9,960 nt of DNA from an uncultured Lachnospiraceae bacterium. GTDB lineage: Bacteria; Bacillota; Clostridia; Lachnospirales; Lachnospiraceae. A model generated the notes under the pieces. The model did not search any database. It was not told the DNA's origin and saw only the letters and a program-made list of their open reading frames with translations. The position numbers were made by a program, and so were the translations under genes. Location of the stretch: contig CADBOW010000125.1 of NCBI GenBank assembly GCA_902796375.1, forward strand, positions 1-9,960, given 5' to 3'. Of the stretch, positions 7,170 to 9,960 are shown one piece after another. The stretch's first letter is position 1. Each line of letters begins with the position of its first letter.

Positions 7170-7206
7170 TATATGATGGTTTTTATAATGCGATGGTCAC
7201 ATACAA

Positions 7207-7240
7207 AGCGGAAGGAGCCGTAGATTCCGGTCCTTCCGCT
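7207..7240 (-). terminator. Hairpin terminator after the small two-helix protein gene
   Basis: A perfect 10-bp stem, AGCGGAAGGA (7207-7216) with TCCTTCCGCT (7231-7240), lies eight bases past the stop codon at 7248. Three further pairs are possible inside it after a bulge. The transcript continues TTGTAT, a short U-containing tail, so termination is likely but not certain. Confidence 0.65.
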
Positions 7241-7247
7241 CACTGTA

Positions 7248-7628
7248 TCAGGATTTGTCATATTTTTCGGCAAGCTCCTGAAGCTCCTGATTCCCGAAGG
7301 TTTCAAGTGGCTGTAATGAAACCAGCTCCGCTTTTGCGTCCTCGATCCTTCGGATCTGCTGTCTGTAACCCAGGATCCCCCACAGGATCAGAGCCAGACC
7401 GATGACAAGACCGATCAGGATGAAGAGGATCCGCGGGGTGGAACCACTTGGATTGATCAGGAAAAACAGGATCATAAATCCTATTCCGAATATACATTTT
7501 GCCACCAGCACCCCCATACTGGGAGTCTGGGCAGCTCTCTCCTTCGTTCGTTCCAGACGCATTCTCTGTGCGTAATCCGACCCGGCTCCGGGCTGAAACA
7601 GCTGGTTATTCCTGTTGTTTTCAGGCAT
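7248..7628 (-). CDS. Small two-helix membrane protein, unknown function
   Basis: The protein has 126 residues and ends eight bases before a terminator hairpin. The N-terminal 40 residues are polar and basic (PENNRNNQLFQPG, RMRLERTKERAAQ). Two membrane helices follow at about 42-60 (LVAKCIFGIGFMILFFLI) and 66-88 (RILFILIGLVIGLALILWGIL), joined by a short NPSGSTP turn. An acidic, coil-prone tail of about 35 residues (RRIEDAKAELVSLQPLETFGNQELQELAEKYDKS) completes it, so both ends are probably cytoplasmic. GGAGG sits six bases before ATG 7628, and the longer frame from 7748 would overlap the HNH gene. It starts 38 bp after the HNH stop with no terminator between, so the two genes are probably co-transcribed. 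I do not recognise the family. Confidence 0.75.
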   Translation of the reverse strand: MPENNRNNQLFQPGAGSDYAQRMRLERTKERAAQTPSMGVLVAKCIFGIGFMILFFLINPSGSTPRILFILIGLVIGLALILWGILGYRQQIRRIEDAKAELVSLQPLETFGNQELQELAEKYDKS

Positions 7629-7666
7629 AATAAACCTCCTCTTCAAATGAATCCTGTGAATTGAAT

Positions 7667-8248
7667 TTATAACAGCGTAATGATGTAGTATACGGACCAG
7701 ACGCCGGCGGCGATCACTGCCATCCGGAGAAGATACCTTGCAAACCACAGCCCCGGATGTCGTCCGATCCTGCCCCGCAGGATCCAGAAGCCCATGGAAT
7801 TCGCCTTTCCGGCATTGCAGGGCTGACAGGCCGCCACCAGATTCTGAGGATCATTGATATTACGGATCCCCCGTCGCTCCAGCTTCTTCTGCAGCTTCAC
7901 ATCTCTGGACACCCGGCCTACGGGATAGAGATGATCCACCGTTACTGCATCCCGCTTCATCCAGCGTCCGCAATAGACACAGATATATCTTTTCCCCACA
8001 TCCGGCGGATGGTTCGAAAAATAGCGCCGACGATAATCGGCCCGTCTTCGTCCCAGTGCATTGGTGATCCGCAGCGTGAGCTTCGGGTCCTGAGCTTCTG
8101 CAAATCGCTGCAGCTTCTTCAGTCTTCGCTCCGTCACCTGACCCGAATACTCGATCCCGTCCCAGGCAAGGCCGGCCTTCGTAAGGACCCTTTTGATCGC
8201 TTTATCCTCCATACGTGATCCGGAGACCACGATCGGATATGTTTTCAT
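7667..8248 (-). CDS. HNH endonuclease-like protein with C-terminal membrane segment
   Basis: The protein has 193 residues. The central part has the zinc-bracketed HNH layout: CVYC at 90-93, VDHLYPVGR with Asp105-His106, NLVAAC with Asn136, and CQPCN at 141-145 followed by Lys148. In this family the His is the general base and the fold binds one catalytic metal, while the four cysteines hold a structural zinc. All key residues are present, so it is probably active on nucleic acid. Residues 1-85 are basic and helical (KKLQRFAEAQ, GRRRADYRRRYF) with no recognised domain. Residues about 169-193 are hydrophobic (FARYLLRMAVIAAGVWSVYYIITLL) and would form a single membrane helix at the very end, which is uncommon for HNH proteins. 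An AGGGAG site lies six bases before ATG 8248. The gene follows a strong terminator and probably shares a transcript with the small membrane protein downstream. Confidence 0.8.
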   Translation of the reverse strand: MKTYPIVVSGSRMEDKAIKRVLTKAGLAWDGIEYSGQVTERRLKKLQRFAEAQDPKLTLRITNALGRRRADYRRRYFSNHPPDVGKRYICVYCGRWMKRDAVTVDHLYPVGRVSRDVKLQKKLERRGIRNINDPQNLVAACQPCNAGKANSMGFWILRGRIGRHPGLWFARYLLRMAVIAAGVWSVYYIITLL

Positions 8249-8275
8249 GTATGACTCCCTCTCATGAATCGGAAA

Positions 8276-8309
8276 AAGGGTACTTCACCGTTACAGATGA
8301 AATACCCTT
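8276..8309 (-). terminator. Intrinsic terminator of the polytopic membrane protein gene
   Basis: AAGGGTA (8276-8282) pairs with TACCCTT (8303-8309), and TTCA/TGAA extends the stem inside after one mismatch. In the minus-strand transcript the stem runs straight into five T residues (8273-8277). It lies 19 bases past the stop at 8329 and separates this gene from the HNH gene. Confidence 0.85.
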
Positions 8310-8328
8310 CTCATCATCAAAATCTGAA

Positions 8329-9303
8329 TTAGAATTTTTCCGCTTCACGCAGTTTCGCAAATTTCTTGGACTTCTTTGTGATGGACTCATAGTCATTTTC
8401 CGTGGTCTCCGTTGACATACCAACCTGAGTGAAGTTCCTGAGAACGCCTACCAGGATGAACGGACGAACAAATGCACCATGAATGATACTCCAGATGATA
8501 AATGCAAGAATGATCGCTGCGATCAGAGCAAGATTCGTGGGATTCTGGAAAAATGAGGGAATGGATGTATTCATTCTTGCTCCGGCTTCCAGGATCTCAT
8601 CCCGTAAGGAAGTAAATGCATCTGTCATGTTGGAGAAGATCAGGAAGAACACTCCGAAGAATGTACCGCCGATCACTGCCAGAGACACAAGTCCCATACC
8701 GAAGATACGACCGACATTTCTCAGCAATGCCTTGCCGTTCTTGAAGAAGATGGCCGCTCCCTGAAGAGTGGACTTTACGGCACCCTGATCTGAACGATAG
8801 AAGATCCATCCAAGACAGCAGTCACACAGGAATCCGACAACCACCTGGATCCCGATGCTGATGGCGGAACCAACGGTGGAACCCGCATCACCGCCGATGG
8901 CTTCACCGGCCTTCGTGATAAGATGTCCCAGCTCCTGGAAGATTGCCTTGATGGCTCTGGTTGCAGCATAATAAAGCGCAACTGTGGTAAAACGACTCTT
9001 AACGACCTTTTTACCTTCACCGTAGACATCCTCCGGAAGATCCCCTTCTGTCAGTGCCCGTGTCATCATCGCGATCTGTCCGGCCTGGTATGTATATGAT
9101 ACGAAATGCGATATGACCGCAACCAGGATGATACCGAATACCACTCCGACGGCAAGACCAATCAGCCCCTTGTTCGTCAGATTGTCTACCAGAATGAAAC
9201 CGCCCACACCCAAAATGGCAATTCCGAGGACACATATGGTATTGAACAGCAGACGGTGAACGGAAAAGGTTAGCGTTTTCTTGTAAATTTCCTTATTAGA
9301 CAT
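8329..9303 (-). CDS. Polytopic membrane protein, unknown function
   Basis: This 324-residue integral membrane protein has about five or six membrane segments: 19-39, 47-69, 143-168, 200-224, and a long stretch 257-289 that may hold one or two. Between segments 2 and 3 lies a cytoplasmic-type region of about 70 residues with EGDLPEDVYGEGKKVVKSRF and a helical FQELGHLITKAGEAIGG. A CDCC cysteine cluster sits inside the third segment (160-163). The C-terminus is a charged, lysine-rich tail. No transporter or enzyme signature is recognised. ATG 9303 is chosen because GGAGG lies five bases upstream; an in-frame TTG at 9315 overlaps that site. The gene has its own promoter close after the MATE stop and its own terminator, so it appears to be a single-gene unit. 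Confidence 0.8.
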   Translation of the reverse strand: MSNKEIYKKTLTFSVHRLLFNTICVLGIAILGVGGFILVDNLTNKGLIGLAVGVVFGIILVAVISHFVSYTYQAGQIAMMTRALTEGDLPEDVYGEGKKVVKSRFTTVALYYAATRAIKAIFQELGHLITKAGEAIGGDAGSTVGSAISIGIQVVVGFLCDCCLGWIFYRSDQGAVKSTLQGAAIFFKNGKALLRNVGRIFGMGLVSLAVIGGTFFGVFFLIFSNMTDAFTSLRDEILEAGARMNTSIPSFFQNPTNLALIAAIILAFIIWSIIHGAFVRPFILVGVLRNFTQVGMSTETTENDYESITKKSKKFAKLREAEKF

Positions 9304-9308
9304 AACAA

Positions 9309-9313
9309 CCTCC
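9309..9313 (-). promoter_or_regulatory. Ribosome binding site deciding the polytopic protein start
   Basis: GGAGG lies five bases before ATG 9303. The in-frame TTG at 9313-9315 shares a base with this site, so a start there is unlikely. Confidence 0.8.
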
Positions 9314-9332
9314 AATCTTTTAGGATAGTGTC

Positions 9333-9361
9333 ATTATAAAAGGATTTAGCAAAAAATACAA
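9333..9361 (-). promoter_or_regulatory. Sigma-A-type promoter for the polytopic membrane protein
   Basis: A perfect -10 box TATAAT (9333-9338) and a -35 box TTGTAT (9356-9361) are separated by exactly 17 bp, with a T-rich spacer. The expected start near 9326 gives a leader of about 23 bases holding the GGAGG site. The -35 box begins three bases after the MATE stop codon. Confidence 0.8.
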
Positions 9362-9364
9362 GTA

Positions 9365-9960
9365 TTATGTCAGCTCTTCTTCCTTTTTTACGATATTTCG
9401 GATCCATATTCCTTTCTTCAGCAATACATATCCGATGGCACATTTCAGAAGATCCGCCGCATGGACCAGTGCAAAGATCCATACCACCGGCAGATCCGTG
9501 AATCGGCTCAGTACATATGCCAGAGGCACGGAGATCACCATCATGAAAACACTGTCGAACAGAAATGTAATGATAGTCTTTCCTCCGGAGCGCAGCGCAA
9601 AATAACTGCAGTGCAGGAAGGAATCCTTCAGCATGGCGATGGCCTGTACCATGATGAAGGCTGTGGCGATCTCCCTGGCGCTTTCATTTGTATTGTATAT
9701 CTTCGGGAACAGGCCGGAGGTTGCAAACATGATGCTTCCGGTGACCAGAGCGCAGAGCATTCCGGTAACGATCAGCTTCCTGGTCCAGTCCTTCGCTCTC
9801 TCCAGCTCTCCTGCGCCCAATGCCTGGCCGATCAGGATCGCCACCGCATCTCCCATGGCGATAAAAACGATGTTAAACAGGTTGTTGATGGTATTGGCGA
9901 TGTTATGACCTGCCACCACATTCAGTCCTCTTGTACTGTAGGCCTGGGCCAGCAGTGCGA
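9365..9960 (-). CDS. MATE-family efflux transporter, 5' part outside the window
   Basis: The C-terminal 198 codons of a transporter that enters from the right edge, so the true start is not visible. The segment begins ALLAQAYSTRGLNVVAGHNIANTI and continues NLFNIVFIAMGDAVAILIGQALGAGELERAKDWTRKL, the typical MATE stretch at the start of a six-helix half. This pattern is known from Na+- or H+-driven drug and metabolite exporters. Four or five further membrane segments follow, including LIVTGMLCALVTGSIMFA, TIITFLFDSVFMMVISVPLAYVL and PVVWIFALVHAADLLKCAIGYVLL, before a basic-acidic tail (RNIVKKEEELT). About half of a usual 450-residue MATE protein is present. No terminator lies between it and the next gene, so some read-through is possible. 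Substrate unknown. Confidence 0.88.
   Translation of the reverse strand, partial: ALLAQAYSTRGLNVVAGHNIANTINNLFNIVFIAMGDAVAILIGQALGAGELERAKDWTRKLIVTGMLCALVTGSIMFATSGLFPKIYNTNESAREIATAFIMVQAIAMLKDSFLHCSYFALRSGGKTIITFLFDSVFMMVISVPLAYVLSRFTDLPVVWIFALVHAADLLKCAIGYVLLKKGIWIRNIVKKEEELT

Larger units (their letters stand above)
6975..7247. other. 273-bp intergenic region upstream of the CHAP gene
   Basis: This is the longest gap without a recognised gene. From right to left it holds the terminator hairpin of the preceding gene (7207-7240), an AT-rich stretch with a TATAAT box at 7168-7173 and a perfect dyad at 7145-7169, the coding-like frame ending at 7002, and the CHAP ribosome binding site at 6982-6986. 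No tRNA or recognisable riboswitch was seen. Confidence 0.7.

Noticed and set aside
7667..9960. A mobile element or restriction island suggested by the HNH gene
   Set aside because: No integrase, transposase, methylase, terminal repeat or tRNA border is visible, and base and codon use match the neighbours.

Overview
The window looks like chromosomal DNA of a Gram-positive anaerobe of the class Clostridia, most likely a Lachnospiraceae-type gut bacterium. This is inferred from the mid-range base composition, the strong GGAGG ribosome binding sites, a DUF4428 zinc-ribbon protein, and a secreted CHAP-type cysteine hydrolase ending in many glycine-tryptophan cell-wall-binding repeats. No rRNA, tRNA, transposase, phage or CRISPR element was seen. 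All nine supported genes lie on the minus strand, so transcription runs from high to low coordinates. The long plus-strand open frames are shadows of these genes.

In transcription order: (1) the C-terminal part of a MATE-family multidrug efflux transporter (9365-9960, entering from the right edge). (2) A polytopic membrane protein of unknown function (8329-9303), with a clear sigma-A-type promoter just after the MATE stop codon and a strong intrinsic terminator behind it. (3) An HNH-type endonuclease with an unusual C-terminal membrane segment (7667-8248), followed closely by (4) a small two-helix membrane protein (7248-7628) and a hairpin terminator. (5) A 273-bp gap with an AT-rich perfect dyad, a TATAAT box and a short coding-like frame without a start codon. 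(6) A large secreted CHAP-domain protein with two X2-like modules and 13 cell-wall-binding repeats (4731-6974). (7) A CtpE-like P-type cation ATPase (2384-4684), whose start appears to lie on its own promoter with no leader. (8) A small membrane-anchored protein (1921-2361). (9) An S66-family serine carboxypeptidase (768-1880). (10) A DUF4428 zinc-ribbon protein running off the left edge (1-686).

The ATPase, small membrane protein, S66 peptidase and DUF4428 gene are closely spaced (22, 40 and 81 bp) and probably form one transcription unit. The CHAP protein and S66 peptidase both point to peptidoglycan or peptide processing at the envelope, and the ATPase to cation homeostasis. No single named pathway ties them together.

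No convincing new defence or mobile system is visible. The best leads are the membrane-tethered HNH nuclease and its small partner, the apparently leaderless ATPase start, the dyad upstream of the cell-wall protein, and two places where short tandem repeats are changing protein length (inside the S66 peptidase and in the cell-wall-binding domain).
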